Below are positions 22,121-34,604 of a stretch of 64,000 nucleotides of DNA, one piece after another; within the stretch, counting starts at the first letter, position 1, and each line of letters starts with the position of its first letter. The notes under the pieces are model-generated. The model was given only the letters and a program-made list of their open reading frames with translations. It was not told the origin of the DNA and did not search any database. The DNA comes from Dimargaris cristalligena (lineage: Eukaryota; Kickxellomycota; Dimargaritomycetes; Dimargaritales; Dimargaritaceae): the NCBI GenBank assembly GCA_027576995.1, contig JANBQC010000076.1, forward strand, positions 1 through 64,000, given 5' to 3'. The position numbers and the translations under genes were made by a program.

Positions 22121-22671
22121 TATCTTCAAATCCAAATAATTTATAGAGTGCATGGGAATGGCCATGGTTGCACAGCGTCGCTTTGGGTTTCCCTGTTGGA
22201 GTATCCACACTGCATCGCATGTGAGTTTGCCCAATATTTTAGCCAGTGCATGTGGGTGTGAATGAAAAGCCAGCGAGCGTGCTTGAATTATATCGGATAG
22301 GCGTTTCTCCCAGTCCTAGAAATGCAGGGCTGGGGTATCTTACTAGGATGGATAACCAAGTGCACTCTTGTTTACTTAGTTGGCTTTGGGATTGTAAAAT
22401 GATGGCAGCTTACCTATTCCGCAAAGTATATGAGGGTGTATAGGTTTCTGGACGGCATGGTAGTACACCTCCTCTAAGCTATCAACTGATGCTCATTGGC
22501 CCAAAAACATACCAGATTGCCTCTCACTAGATTGGTCTAATATCTATAGGTATTAAGAGCCGAGTGGTGAAATCATAATGAACAATCGACACATTCGGCC
22601 CTCAATTCCTTGAGCCCTTACTGAGCTAGTATTTTACCCTTTCCCCATCATTCCCAGGTCTTTCCAATTCG

Positions 22672-22814
22672 TATAAAAAGGCGTACAATTCCCCACCATC
22701 TCAAAAACCCATCCCACTCTCCTCCGTCATCGAATCCAACTGACTTTCCCAACTTCTCCGCAAACACCACTCAACCACTCCTCCCCGCCCACCATGAACC
22801 ACGTGTTGGTGTAA
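22672..22814 (+). promoter_or_regulatory. Orphan promoter plus leader ending in a six-codon frame
   Basis: TATAAAA (22672-22678) is followed by about 115 bases of CT- and CA-rich leader typical of highly expressed fungal genes and a good start context (CCACC ATG at 22794). Yet the frame closes after six codons (MNHVLV, stop at 22812). A donor-like GTAACT overlaps the stop, so a tiny first exon is possible, but no coding exon was recognised downstream. It may be the preserved 5' end of a deleted gene, a noncoding transcript, or a first exon whose partner was missed. Confidence 0.4.
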
Positions 22815-24765
22815 CTGCAGATTCTCTTGATGATAATCTGAGATAGACTAAAGATGAAGTTTATTTTAAGATAGATAGAAGTAGGAAAGAACCGTAAGAT
22901 GAGAATTAAGCTTATTGCAGTGGTATTTATTGAGTGTAGTTTCGACCAATAGGATCACTCGAAATACCCGATACTGTAAATGGTACTTGGGGGGGAGATG
23001 CAGTCCAACATAAAGAACATGTAGGAGCATATTTTTCAACATTTATTACATAGCTATTCCATGTCTAAGATGGGCATAGTATAATATAGGGTTTACAGCA
23101 TTTCTGGGATAAACCACTATTCCAATTTCTAGCACCAATATATTAATGTTGATGGTATTGAAAGTAACGGAGGTTCTTTACGGTTGCTTTGACTAACTAA
23201 TGCACTTGGATAGCGGACTATTCGCCATCAACCACCCAACCCATTTGAACTGAGGTATGACCAAAATGGGCCGCCTGCTGTCACGCATTAGAATCACATG
23301 CTAGAAAAGAAGGGTCGGCTTGTAAGTGCATGGACAGTACCAATGTTAAGCGTGACTGGGCTATGCCACTACCAAAAGTTGCACAACTCTTACCTGTAAC
23401 CATAATACAACTGTAATGAATGTAGTTGGATGTAATACATTATTCGTAGCGACAGTGTGCATTGCCAACTACTCAACCCAAACTTTGATACATCCGGCTC
23501 CAACTAGTGGTTGGGGCCAAAATAAGGGGTTAGTAATAGTTTTGAAAAAAAAAAGGCAGTGTTCGGAAGAAAGGTATTAGAGGGGCCATGCAACTCTTGC
23601 TATATAGCAACCGACAAAGATATGTACAATGCGCCGGTATACCCGATGGAAAGACGCACATTTTTAAAATAAAGCACAATAGAACGGTCTTTGTAATACA
23701 TGAATCCATATTTGCTAATTTCTATTGGAAGCGGGAATCCGTTGCCCGGCCGCCTGTAGGTGTTGGGTAACATCTTGAAGCACCTGTATGGCCTTAACCG
23801 ACCTCACAGACAACGACCAAATGCTTTATAGTACACCCCGTCTTGCTCCAACCCCCCTTTTCCTAAAGATGCTCTTGACTATAGACTTGGAGACAAAGAA
23901 CATTACATGGTCGTACTCGGCAAAATATCCCTGCCCCACTACTCACGCGAGTGTTATTAGAAAATGAATAAGATGTAATGGTTTACTCTCTCGTACACCA
24001 CTACGAAGAACCCGAGGTTACGCGATCTTCTATTGGTCTACGCGTATGAACAACAATAGAACTCGAATATATCCAACCCCAAGTGACCCAAACCATGCTC
24101 CCTAGAGTGGTGGGTTTTTAGGGGGGTCCCCAGTTAGGGTCACTAGTCGAGCCACCCTACCCTAATGGTTACAGCATATGGATGGTCCAAGGGATGTACC
24201 CTTCTCCTAAAGTGGCGAATGAAGGGTCCAAGGGATCATGACCAGGTTGCACACCACATTAAGCCGACAAACTGGATTTTAGGGGATTAAGGGTTGTACG
24301 ATGAGTCCCCTTGTTAATTTGGGGATGGTAGAGCCTAGGAAGCAGTTTATATAAAAAAAGGTGGGGTAGCTACGAAAAGAGCAGACCCCAATTGACGGTA
24401 AACAGTAGTGAGGGGGGGTGACCATTTTTGGACGGCTGTTTTGCTGAATCAGTCACCATTTTTTGCCTAAGAGGCGGGAATTATCGGGGTAACACCATGA
24501 CTAATCGAGGCCCTTGCGGAAAAAATGACAGTCTTAGAGAGAGAGAGCCAAAGGCACAATACAGCGACACCAAGGCACGCGTATTGAATATAAAGATAGA
24601 AGGGTAAAATATACCCCTATAGAGATCCAATGGCAAATAGGAACCACCTCACTTGTGCTCCAAGCCTTGACCCCGTCGTACCTATAGTATTACCCAAAAG
24701 ATTCAATGACAATGCCTCCCCCCCTTCTAGGCGGCTTTATGATGTATATACGGGGAGCCTCGGCC

Positions 24766-24886
24766 CACTTGTATAACAAAACATCCGTTCGATAAGGCCA
24801 ATTTTACTGGTTAAAATTGCTTCGCCCATGTATTTGACCACTTACGGTTCATAAAAAAAACATACAGTTACAGTGAATTCCACCTA
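24766..24886 (+). mobile_element. Decayed MITE copy F
   Basis: The internal blocks 'aacatccgttcgataaggc' and 'tttactggttaaaat' align with the family core, and the right end resembles GTGAATTCCACCTA. The left terminal repeat is missing and a poly(A) run has expanded inside. This is an old, truncated member. Confidence 0.6.
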
Positions 24887-25419
24887 TTGTTTTAAAAAAT
24901 GTGAACAGTGTAACCGGCCAGTGAGATATCCACGACATAGTATTATGCCGACCCGGGCCGGCATTGTTCTTACTTTACAGAATGTGCGGGAGGGGGTACG
25001 TTTTACTGAATTGATAATAGCCCCATATCCACTGCCATTATAGGGGTAGCTGCCATTTATAATGAAGAATAAAAATTGTACAATCTAATCTCTAGAAATA
25101 TTGGACCCTAGACTAAGGAACGAAGCTGGTAATAATATAGGGAGGTAGTCATCGATAGGGATACAGCCCGTGGCCCGATGGGGTCGCAAAAGCGCGCAAA
25201 ATAGCTCGCTAAAACAGCTGCATGGATAAAGGCAATGGGAATGGCCGTTCGTATAAACACGGGTAACGGTCAAGACTAGACATCATATGATGAACACCGT
25301 ATAAGAATGCCATGAAAAAAAAAGCTACAAGGTAGATCTGGGTCAGCCAGTATCGAACAGGGGATTGCAACTTGTGCATATATAGAGCTACACAGACAAG
25401 CTGGGGTATATGATGCTGC

Positions 25420-27048
25420 CTAATGGTTATGCGAATGGTCGTGGCTATGGGCATGGTGAGCCCCACCGTCGCTACGATCGTCGTCACTGGGGCTACTACT
25501 GTCAATTAGACGGGTATTTTGGTCATTGACGGGGCAACACGACGGGGTGGTACACGACTGGGCACATCGAAGCAGGCAGGCGGTTTGGGCGGCTTCAAAG
25601 TTGTTTTCAATCAACTCGGCGTTAGGCACGAATTCAGGCTGGATGGTTGTCGAGTGGATACCATGCTTATGCATAATGGCCTTGATGTCGGCTGCGACCC
25701 CCATGAAACCATCCTCACCCAGAGATTTGGGAACAAATACATGGGCCGAGGCAATAATCTGGGTATCCGACAGCTGCCAGATATGCAATTCGTGGATGGA
25801 CAGGACCCCAGGAATATTTTGGACCTCGGACCGCACCCGGTGAATGGACACGGTGTGGGGCACCGACTGGAGTAGAATGTAGGAAGCCGATTTGACCAGA
25901 GGTAGGGTGAAGTACACAATTACGGTGTTAATCACGATACTAATGGCGGGGTCAAAGTAGAACCGGTAGGGGGAATCGGACAGCCAAATGATCAGCGCAG
26001 TGGCAATGACGGCTAGGTTAGCCAGGGCATCGCCCAGGACATGTAAGAACACGCCCCGCATATTGAGCCGTCCACCGTGACTCTCGGCCTTGCCATGATC
26101 GTGCGAATGGTGGGCAGGGGTGACCATGCCCGGGGGACTAGGGGCAGCGGAAGAGGAGGCCTGAAGCTCTCCGTCAGCGACAGGGGCTACAGAATGGTAG
26201 GAGAGGCGACGATGGGTCCCAGCGGCGAGCAGGGGGGCACGGGGATCATTCAAGGGACTGTCAACTCCGTGGGCCGTAGGGAAACTGTCCGATCGCCGAC
26301 CACTCGAGCTGGGGAGGTGGGACAGGCGCTCCCGGTAGGAGGCACTCAGATTGGCGGCGGCGTCAATGATGGAGTCGTGCACTCGAGCCGGGTGGTTAAT
26401 CACCTGGCTGTTGTCAGGGGGGAGCACAGAAATGATGGTCGCCTGGGGGGCCAAGGAGCCGTCGGTATCGGACCCGGAGTCACTACCCTCAAGGGTATCG
26501 TCGTCCATGCGACCGGACGGCAGGACCTGGTGGTGAGCGAGGTCGGCGGCACTCCCACGCACGGTGGTGGCCGGGCCGCTATCGGCTTCTACATCGTGAC
26601 TGTGGCTGTGGGAGCAACCGCCTCCGCCATGGGCGTGCACATGGGCGTCTTGAAACAGGAAAATACCGATGCAGTTGAACAGAAGACCCGCGGTACCCAC
26701 CCCTAGGATCCATTCGGGGTTCTCGATAGGAGTAGGGTTGAAGAAGCGTTGGATGGCTTCAATGTAGATGGTGAGGCAGAGGCCCAGCAGTAGGACGGCG
26801 TTAATGAGGGCCCCCAACACTTCCGCCCGCTTCCAGCCGTACGTGTACTGGGGGTCGAACTTCTGTCGCTTGGCCAGACTCATGGCTCCGAGGGCCACAA
26901 CGAATCCGAGAATGTCGTTTAGCATATGGAACGAATCGGCGATTAGCGCGATGGAGCCCACGGCATAGCCCACAATGACCTCCAGGAGGAACAGCGTGAT
27001 GCTGAATCCTAGGACAATGAAGACCTTTTGGGTCCGAGACAAGGCCAT
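25420..27048 (-). CDS. ZRC1: Vacuolar-type zinc transporter, cation diffusion facilitator (Zrc1/Cot1/ZnT-like)
   Basis: Single-exon gene for 542 residues. CDF proteins exchange cytosolic Zn2+ for protons into the vacuole or secretory compartments. Six membrane helices are visible: four N-terminal (about 8-28, 33-58, 75-97, 113-132) and two after the long loop (about 333-355, 365-385). The Zn2+ site pairs are His41-x3-Asp45 (SFHMLND, helix 2) and His336-x3-Asp340 (HVLGD, helix 5). A His-rich loop starts DAHVHAHGGGGCSHSHSH and extends to HHSHDHGKAESHGG, almost 200 residues long and Ser/Asp-rich. The cytosolic domain has the conserved HELHIWQLSDTQIIASAHV. The C-terminus ends in a second His cluster (HHAHSHDHSHNH). 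The start is the ATG at 27048; the six codons upstream in frame begin with TTG. Confidence 0.96.
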   Translation of the reverse strand: MALSRTQKVFIVLGFSITLFLLEVIVGYAVGSIALIADSFHMLNDILGFVVALGAMSLAKRQKFDPQYTYGWKRAEVLGALINAVLLLGLCLTIYIEAIQRFFNPTPIENPEWILGVGTAGLLFNCIGIFLFQDAHVHAHGGGGCSHSHSHDVEADSGPATTVRGSAADLAHHQVLPSGRMDDDTLEGSDSGSDTDGSLAPQATIISVLPPDNSQVINHPARVHDSIIDAAANLSASYRERLSHLPSSSGRRSDSFPTAHGVDSPLNDPRAPLLAAGTHRRLSYHSVAPVADGELQASSSAAPSPPGMVTPAHHSHDHGKAESHGGRLNMRGVFLHVLGDALANLAVIATALIIWLSDSPYRFYFDPAISIVINTVIVYFTLPLVKSASYILLQSVPHTVSIHRVRSEVQNIPGVLSIHELHIWQLSDTQIIASAHVFVPKSLGEDGFMGVAADIKAIMHKHGIHSTTIQPEFVPNAELIENNFEAAQTACLLRCAQSCTTPSCCPVNDQNTRLIDSSSPSDDDRSDGGAHHAHSHDHSHNH

Positions 27049-29415
27049 GGTGCTGGGGTATGGCAACGGAAATGAGGGGCAGTAGAGCGAAGGTCAAAAA
27101 TACGACAAACTTTGGCCGGCTGAATACGGAAAACGGGGGTAGGAGGACGTAGGCAAACTGCTAGCGAAGCGGATGGGAGAGGGTCTGGAAAAAGAGGAGG
27201 CCCGAATACAGGCTGGTAAGGGATAAGAGAATGAGGTAGGCCAATGTGGGGAAGAAAGCGGAGCGGTGAGAAAAAATATATATATAATATAATATAATAA
27301 AGTGGGGCGTTAGTGAAGCTGCTTGGCAACCAAACTGAAGGAAAAGAAAGGGAAGAAGAGGTCTCGCTTAGCTATTAGTAGGAGAAAAGGTAGATAACAG
27401 GCGAACTAGTGTAAAGTCAGGCAATGTAGAAGGAGGAGTCTATTTCGGCAGATGGCCAGGAGACGCGATAGGCGGGGGGAGGAAGGGGAATTTCAGTGAG
27501 AAGGGCGTATGACGGAAGTGTAGTGTAATGGCAGATGGAAGCAAGGCCAGGGGTGTCGAAAGAGCTGGAATAAGGGAGGCCAGCAGCCACGGACGGCAAG
27601 CGAGCCAGGAGGATAGATGGCCAGGGGAGCACGGTGGTGGTGCAGGTAGATGTGTCACCCGGCTGGCGGAGCATAAATGGGTAAAATGGACCACCACTCG
27701 CGCGACGGAATGAGATAGGGCGGCAGGGAATTGGGGCGGAACGGTGGAGACGACTAGTGACGAGGATATACAGCAACGTGGACCAGGACACTTTGGCAGT
27801 GGAAACTACCCCTGGGCGGACCCTTTCTTTTTATAAGCCCAGTCCCCGTCCCGTTTTACTGCACCTTCACCCTTAGGTGCGGCGCTGACTAAGTTGGTCT
27901 GAATAAATGCATGCATAAGAAGAGGATATGCGCATCCTCGTTCTTGGTTTCGATAGCCAACTTCGCCTATGGTCTGTGGCCACCCGGGTGCACCCGATAG
28001 TGGATATTACTTTCCCATATCCGTCTAAAATCAAAGCGTTTAGCGAAAATATTATTGTAGAATCTGATGGGCTTAACTAAATGCAGCATCCACCTTCCTT
28101 GGTTAGGAAGAATCCCATGACCTTCTCCCACCTGGATGGCTTCGCTAGCTAGTGGTGATACCTATAAACAATGAATGGCATCTGGTCAGCCTTGTATGGA
28201 AGTATGCCCTGGCGGGTAATATGTTGTTGTCACGTATCTCGGCCACCCATTAACCCCTCCGACATGATTATGGCAGGTCGTTGGCCCTTGCACCAGACGC
28301 GGTAATTGACGTAAACGTGAGGCCATCAATTATTTCCATTCATCTTATTTGGCTAGCATCGGGCAGTGTAGTCACCCGCCAACTAGCCCCACTTAGGACG
28401 ACGGCGAGCTCGACCCACAAGCCATACCTAAAAGTATATGCGTATTTACGTCCAACCCGCCGCTGATCGAAGCTGCGCCATCGAGGCCGCGTGTATGCGC
28501 ATGCATGGTGCCATCCGTTCAGCATACATTGAGCGACCCAAGGCCGGCTCGGCTTTACCATTAGCCTCCAGAAGAGAACCCCCGTTCCACCGGTTAGTTC
28601 CTCCATTATCGTACCTACCCATTTGTTTTCTTGGCCATTCCTGGTATGCATTGTCCCTACGGTACCTCCAAACACCGCCAGTTTTGTTTCGCTAGCAAAC
28701 GAGCCAGTTGGCTCGGTTCTGCTGCTTTACCCTGCGATTGGGTAGCGACTGACCCCGCGACTCGCCCACCCTTTCCTCAAGAAGGATGTGTGTGCAATAT
28801 TATTGGCCCCACAACTTTAGTTTGCTGGCGGAATTTACCTCCCCGTCCTTGTTCCAACTCGCAAGACATCTGGGCCAACCAAAAATACTAGTCGGGGAAG
28901 TTGTTGAACCAGTCATCACTTGGATAAGAAGGGAGACTGGGTTCCACTATTTCCTGGACTATTGGGAAAACCACGGGATGGATCCCCGCCGCCTTGATTT
29001 GTGGGAGGCGGGGGCAGAAACGCCCATCTGGGCTTTTTAACACACGCTTGGGGAAAGCAAAGTGGAGGGTAATAATTTGCAACAAATTCCTCTCCGCCTA
29101 TCATAACGGTACCTTTGGTTAACCCGTGAGCTGGACGGTGTGTGACTGCTGTGACGACTCTTCTCACCAGAACCAGCAAGTCATAGGGAGGCCGGGTAAC
29201 CGTCGTGGGAGTGGCCCAGTGCAGCTTCGACCTGGAGGGCCTTTGGCAAAAGGTATTTCAACCCATGGTCGCCCACCAGTTCCCCTCGTTGAACCGTCGT
29301 CCTCTACACCCTTCTCATTCCTCTGGTTTTCTTACTCTGCTTAAGCCATCCGGTCCGCCAGTAACGAAGGCCCTTTCCACCGTGGTTTAGCCCATTAGTC
29401 TTGCTTCCTACCCGT
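27049..29415. other. Divergent spacer between the zinc transporter and MCC alpha
   Basis: Leader and promoter of both genes plus unassigned sequence. A (TA)-rich run sits at about 27276-27300. No gene is supported; open frames of 60-125 codons have no recognisable domain. Confidence 0.5.
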
Positions 29416-29421
29416 TTATAA
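29416..29421 (+). promoter_or_regulatory. TATA-like element upstream of MCC alpha
   Basis: TTATAA about 80 bp before the start codon, followed by a pyrimidine-rich leader. Position and composition fit a core promoter; the match is weak. Confidence 0.3.
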
Positions 29422-29501
29422 CCCTTTCTTGTAGGCACCCCTTCCTAGTCAGCCTTAAAACACTCCCACTTACTGAGTTTTCCTCGCCCCATCCCTGCAC
29501 C

Positions 29502-32500
29502 ATGGTCTTGCGAGTCCTCAACCAGGCCCACTCCCTACCCCGGGTGACCCGTAACAGTGTCGGGTTGGCTGCGGGCTGGTCTTCCCATGCCAACCTTACC
29601 CGCGGCCCTGCCCTGCTTTTCCGCCAGCGCACCTACTCGTCTGAGCCAGGTAAGTCAGATGAACTTTTCCCGAAAGACACCTGGCGTAGATCACTCTATA
29701 ACTCTTGTATCTAGCTGTTCGGGTTGTAAGCCGACTTTAGTATTCGGCCGATGGTCTCGGTCCAACTGCTCTTACTTGACCGAGCCGCCGGTTGTACAGG
29801 CCAATAGGTCTGGCAACCGGGGTGGCCCTACTTTAGTGACCCGTGACTTCAACTAATTATATGCATTAATATTGCATATATCTCTTTTGCCCCGGATCTA
29901 CCCCAATATGTAGCACGAAAGCCGCTGTTTGACAAAATCCTAATTGCTAACCGCGGTGAAATCGCCTGCCGTGTCATGCGCACGGCCCGGAAACTGGGCA
30001 TCAAGACCGTGGCCGTCTACAGTGAAGCCGATCGCTATTCGCAGCATGTTAAAATGGTAAGTGCCCCGCTTCTCTTGGTGGAGGAAACTATAGGCGGGCC
30101 GACATTAGTCAAAGCATTCATCAGTTTGATTTGATCGGGAATTTGGATTTATAAAGCTTCCATGACCAACACCTACCTCTGCTTAATGTTGGCCTAGCCA
30201 TCAAATCCCTACGGATACATCTAACCTTGACCTCGCCCCTATGTCCCGATTTGTACACTGTGTTAGGCCGACGATGCCTATTGTGTCGGGCCAGCTCCGT
30301 CCGCCGAAAGCTACCTAAATGTAGACCGTATCCTAGACGTAATTTCCCGCACCGGGGCTCAGGTAAGCCTTTTAATCATTAACCAACCGTTGTTCAGATT
30401 GATGGTCGGTTAAACTACCCCCCCCAGCCTGTTACTAACTATTTTACTAATATAACCGGATCTCTGTCACCGGCGACTCTACTGTTGGTTGTAACTGCGC
30501 TCTAGGCCGTTCATCCCGGTTACGGTTTCCTGTCGGAGAACGCCGGCTTTTCCGAGCGCCTCAAAAACGAGGGCATCACCTTTATCGGTCCTCCAGCGTC
30601 CGCCATTATCTCCATGGGTTCCAAGAGGTAATATGCTTAACCCGATTCCTAAGATACTCTCCACTGGTAAATATAGTGGAGAATGGGTGGACCACTTGGG
30701 CAGCCGTCTGTCCTAACACAGCCCCCTGGATAATAAAGCCAATTGGCGGCGGAATGTCTACAGATGGGATATCCACCCACTCACTGGTCTATTTTCCCAC
30801 TTCGGATTGTCCGGAAATACTAACCCAAGGAATACACATCCCTATTGTACCATCTCTTTATTATCCCCGTTCTCTAGCGAATCAAAATATATCATGCAGG
30901 ACGCCAAAGTGCCTGTAGTGCCGGGTTACCACGGCGAAAACCAAGACGTGGCTTTTCTAAAGAATGAGGCCGCCAAAATCGGTTATCCCGTTTTGATCAA
31001 GGCTGTTAAGGGTGGCGGAGGTAAAGGGATGCGCATTGTTGAGCGCCCCGAAGACTTTGAAATGATGCTGGAATCCTCCCGTCGGGAATCTATCAAGTCC
31101 TTCGGTGACGACAAGGTCCTCATTGAAAAGTATTTGGTGCGCCCCCGTCATGTCGAAGTCCAAGTGTTCGCGGACAAGTTTGGCAACGCCGTCCACCTCT
31201 ACGAGCGCGACTGCAGTGTCCAGCGGCGGCACCAGAAGGTGCTGGAAGAAGCCCCGGCCCCTAATCTATCCCCTGAGGTCCGGGCATCCCTCGGTAGCAA
31301 GGCCGTGGCGGCCGCCCTAGCCGTGAATTACGAGGGCGCAGGTACCGTCGAGTTCATTATGGACCACGAAACCCAACAGTTCTATTTTATGGAAATGAAC
31401 ACCCGCCTCCAGGTAGAGCACCCCGTAACCGAGTGGGTTACCAACACCGACTTGGTGCAATGGCAACTGGAGGTGGCGGCAGGCAACCCCCTGCCCCTCA
31501 CCCAAAGTCAGATCCCGCTAGTTGGCCATGCCTTTGAAGCCCGTATCTACGCCGAAAACCCGGCCAAAGGCTTTCTGCCCGACACGGGCCCGCTGGCTCA
31601 CTTGACCCCTCCCATGGCTTCCGACACCGTCCGTATCGACACAGGAGTGGTGCAGGGTGACCAAGTCTCGGTCCACTACGACCCTATGATCGCCAAATTA
31701 ATTGTACGCGGCCGGGATCGTACCGAAGCCCTGCGGGTGATGCGGAAGGCCCTTTCGGAGTACCAGGTGGTAGGTCCGCACACGAACATCCAGTTCCTAC
31801 AATCGGTGGTGTCCCACCCAGCCTTTATCGCCGGGGAGGTCGAAACCGGGTTTATCGCCAAATACGAGTCGGAGCTCCTGGCCACCCCGATCGATCCCAG
31901 CCCCGAGTCTCTCGCGGAAGCCGCTTTAGGCGTCTATACTGCCCAGATGCAACAGTCGCAGGCTTCCGCCGCCGATGCCAATTCGCCGTGGAATGACCGA
32001 TCTAGTACCCGCCTCAACCACCATTTTGTGGACAGTGTAACTCTGCAGTACACCACCACTGGCGACGACACCACCCGAGCCTACCGGGTGGCCCTGGAAT
32101 GGTTGCCCACTCAGACTTTTAACGTGGAGGTCTTTTCCCCCGAGGGTGCCTCCTTGAAGAAATTTAACCAGGTTTCCCACCGCTTGGACTCGGTCACCGA
32201 AACTGAACCCAACTACGTTACTGAGGGCCCCGCCACCCCTGTTCTAGGCCGTACGTTCCAGTCGGTCACTGAGCTGGGCGAGCGCGTGACCCGCACTACC
32301 CTTGTGCTCCGTGACGACAAGGTGACTCTGTTTAGTGAGGATGGTCGGGTCGACCTGACCCTGCCCAAACCGACCTATTTGAGCGGAGCCGGAGCATCTG
32401 AGGCCGCGGGTTCCGTCAAAACCCCCATGCCCTGTAAGATTTCGCAGGTCTTGGTGGAAGCTGGTCAGACGGTGGAGAAGAATACGCCCCTAGTGATTCT

Positions 32501-32636
32501 GGAGGCCATGAAGATGGAGCACGTCGTACGGGCCCCATTCGCCGGTAAGATCAAGGAAGTCTTCTACCAGGTCGGCGATATGGTACCGGAGAATAAGAGC
32601 CTAGTTGAATTGGAGAATACCGAAGACGCCAAATAG
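29502..32636 (+). CDS. MCCA: 3-methylcrotonyl-CoA carboxylase alpha subunit, mitochondrial (biotin-containing)
   Basis: Five exons (29502-29649, 29914-30056, 30267-30362, 30506-30627, 30878-32636) give 755 residues. All junctions keep phase with GTAA donors. The enzyme carboxylates 3-methylcrotonyl-CoA in mitochondrial leucine breakdown. The first 45 or so residues are Arg/Ser-rich without acidic residues, a typical import presequence. The biotin carboxylase domain starts at [20 protein letters not shown], with [15 protein letters not shown], the ATP-grasp loop [31 protein letters not shown] and [14 protein letters not shown]. The BCCP domain carries biotinyl Lys715 in EAMKMEH. The EAMKMEH tail and overall length favour MCC over propionyl-CoA carboxylase or pyruvate carboxylase; no carboxyltransferase domain is present, so a beta subunit must be encoded elsewhere. 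Confidence 0.94.
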
Positions 32637-33010
32637 GTGTCCCGACAACTACAGGAATGGAGGGCCTAATGCCTTGGGCACTTTCATTCGTATTATGAGG
32701 GAGTTACTATTCGCCATGATGACCCTGGCGCTTCTTTCGGGGCAGTCGCCATAATCCTTCATTGCGTTTGCCACTATAGACTTCAGTTATCTTGGAGAGT
32801 ATTGACCTGTTATTACTATTGCCCATTTGTGAATCAATATCAATATATATTTTTGTGTGATCGGGTTGGAAAGAGTGATGGATAGCTACGCACCATGCCA
32901 GATACGATAGCAGCAGATGGTTTATTACTGTATACCTTAAATGAAGATAATCGGCAAGAAAAAAACTAGAAAAGGCGATTGGAGTGTGTACGCGGTGTAT
33001 GGGAAACCGA
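32637..33010. other. Convergent spacer between MCC alpha and the haem protein gene
   Basis: A 374-bp tail-to-tail interval holding both 3' ends. No gene is seen. Confidence 0.5.
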
Positions 33011-34604
33011 TTAAAACCCGGGCTTGGGGTTAGAATTCTTACAGCTAGGTGGGATTTCGGATTCCGGATCAATAGGATCATGGAGCACTTCACCAATGTA
33101 GTAGTACTTATAGTGGTTGTCGTAGAACTTTTGCCAGCCTTTCACAGACTGGCTCAATTCCAAATGATATAAAGTTGATATCCACCATGGTTGCAGGGGT
33201 GGTACATGCATAGTAGGTTAGTATATAATAATATCGAATTCGTTCGGAAATCTACCCCCGAAGATGCAAAAGGCGAGGCTAGCCTACCATTTTCCCGATC
33301 TAAGCGGCCTGTGCCATTAGCACCGGTTTCTTCACTGAAGCCCCAATATTTCACCCTAAAGGTAAGGTGAATTGAAGTTGTTGGAAGGTATTTAATCGTA
33401 TAGTGGAATTCGGGAAACTTACATCCAACTGGTACTGCGTGAGTCCGCGGAGATCATGGGTATAGTGGGCCGGAAAGCGCAGGCAATTGGTGCCCCACGC
33501 ACGGGCAGCGTCGCGTCCGGCGAAGAACTCGTAAGAACCGCCCTGTAATTCCATATATGCAAATGTAATACGTTAGTAAGTACCATTCCGTGGGTGGGTG
33601 TTTCTATTTTTTTAGCATCGCGGTAATGGCAAAGTGGAAAATGAGGGCCTTTGAATTTCGCCAAAGAAAATACGAATAGATGGCCAGCTTGGGGTTTCCG
33701 TTGGTTCTTCTCATTAAGTATATATATATATATATATATATTTAACACTATACTTACCCGGCCGTACCAATCGATACCCTCAGATACATCATAGACACGG
33801 CCACTATTGGATAGAGCCCATTGATTAAAGTACGGTTTGGGGGAGGGGTTATTAGTCGGTGATTGTAGGTATGGATCAAGTGATATATACGACCTTCGAG
33901 TCACACTAGAGCATCCGGATTTTGATAGATGAGACTTCAAATGAAATAGCTAAGGATAGGCCTAGTGACTTACGCAATAGCGATGTAAATCGGGAGGGAT
34001 TCGTCGGACCCATCAAACTTCGCCAGCTCCGCCTCGGTCAGGACCAGCTTTTTGCGCTGGATAGTAGAACAATCAGAACCAGAGGAAATGGTTCAAAATA
34101 GGTAAATCGAGGAAGGTGGAGAGAAAGGGAGTTGGGTAGGGTGAATTCGCGTTGGTTGGAATGCGGCAAGGTTTGGTTCAGGGGGATTTATATGTAAATT
34201 AGGATGACCGGCTGGAGGAACCGTATCCGCCCTCCATTTTACAGCACATCCAACCCCCCCCCCCCCCCAAATGAGACCCATTAAAAGAATAGGCTTCAAG
34301 GTAGACGATACAGAAAAAACAACAAAAACATGCCGACTATATAGTGTAGTAAAGATATTGGACTGCTTACCGGAATCCAATTCCGCCAGTTGGTATAACG
34401 ACTGGTTGATCCCCAGGTCCAAGTTTCGGTGATGAGGTAGGACGTGGCGAAGAATAGGAAAACGACCAGGGCGATTCCCTTGACCACGACCAGAAGGGTG
34501 CTGCTGGTAGGCGGGGCCTTGGCCGGGCCTTTTTTAGTAGGTCGGGGGACGGCGGCGGCCCTGGGCTCGGTGCCCGTTTTGCGCTGGCGAGGTGTTGAGG
34601 ACAT
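33011..34604 (-). CDS. Membrane-anchored cytochrome b5-like haem/steroid-binding protein (MAPR family)
   Basis: Five exons (34371-34604, 33974-34056, 33758-33803, 33423-33542, 33011-33148) encode 206 residues. All junctions are GTAAG donors in phase. The N-terminus is basic and Pro-rich, followed by one membrane helix at about 36-58 (LLVVVKGIALVVFLFFATSY). Then comes TWTWGSTSRYTNWRNW, a stretch characteristic of fungal MAPR proteins. The cytochrome b5-like fold follows: LTEAELAKFDGSDESLPIYIAIAGRVYDVSEG, then WYGRGGSYEFFAGRDAARAWGT, then THDLRGL and a C-terminal WQKFYDNHYKYYYIGEV. The family binds haem through Tyr residues and supports P450-type enzymes or sterol metabolism in the ER. Where relatives usually have YGPGGSY, this one reads YGRGGSY across an intron. 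A (TA)n microsatellite sits in the third intron. Confidence 0.9.
33718..33741. repeat. (TA)n microsatellite in an intron of the MAPR gene
   Basis: About 12 uninterrupted TA units inside the intron spanning 33543-33757. Confidence 0.8.

Larger units (their letters stand above)
19078..25419. other. Gene-poor block of about 6.3 kb
   Basis: No open frame above about 100 codons and no recognisable domain. It holds one intact MITE (21983), one decayed MITE (24766) and an orphan promoter-like segment (22664-22814). Codon-like GC-rich runs as in the real genes are absent. Confidence 0.5.
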
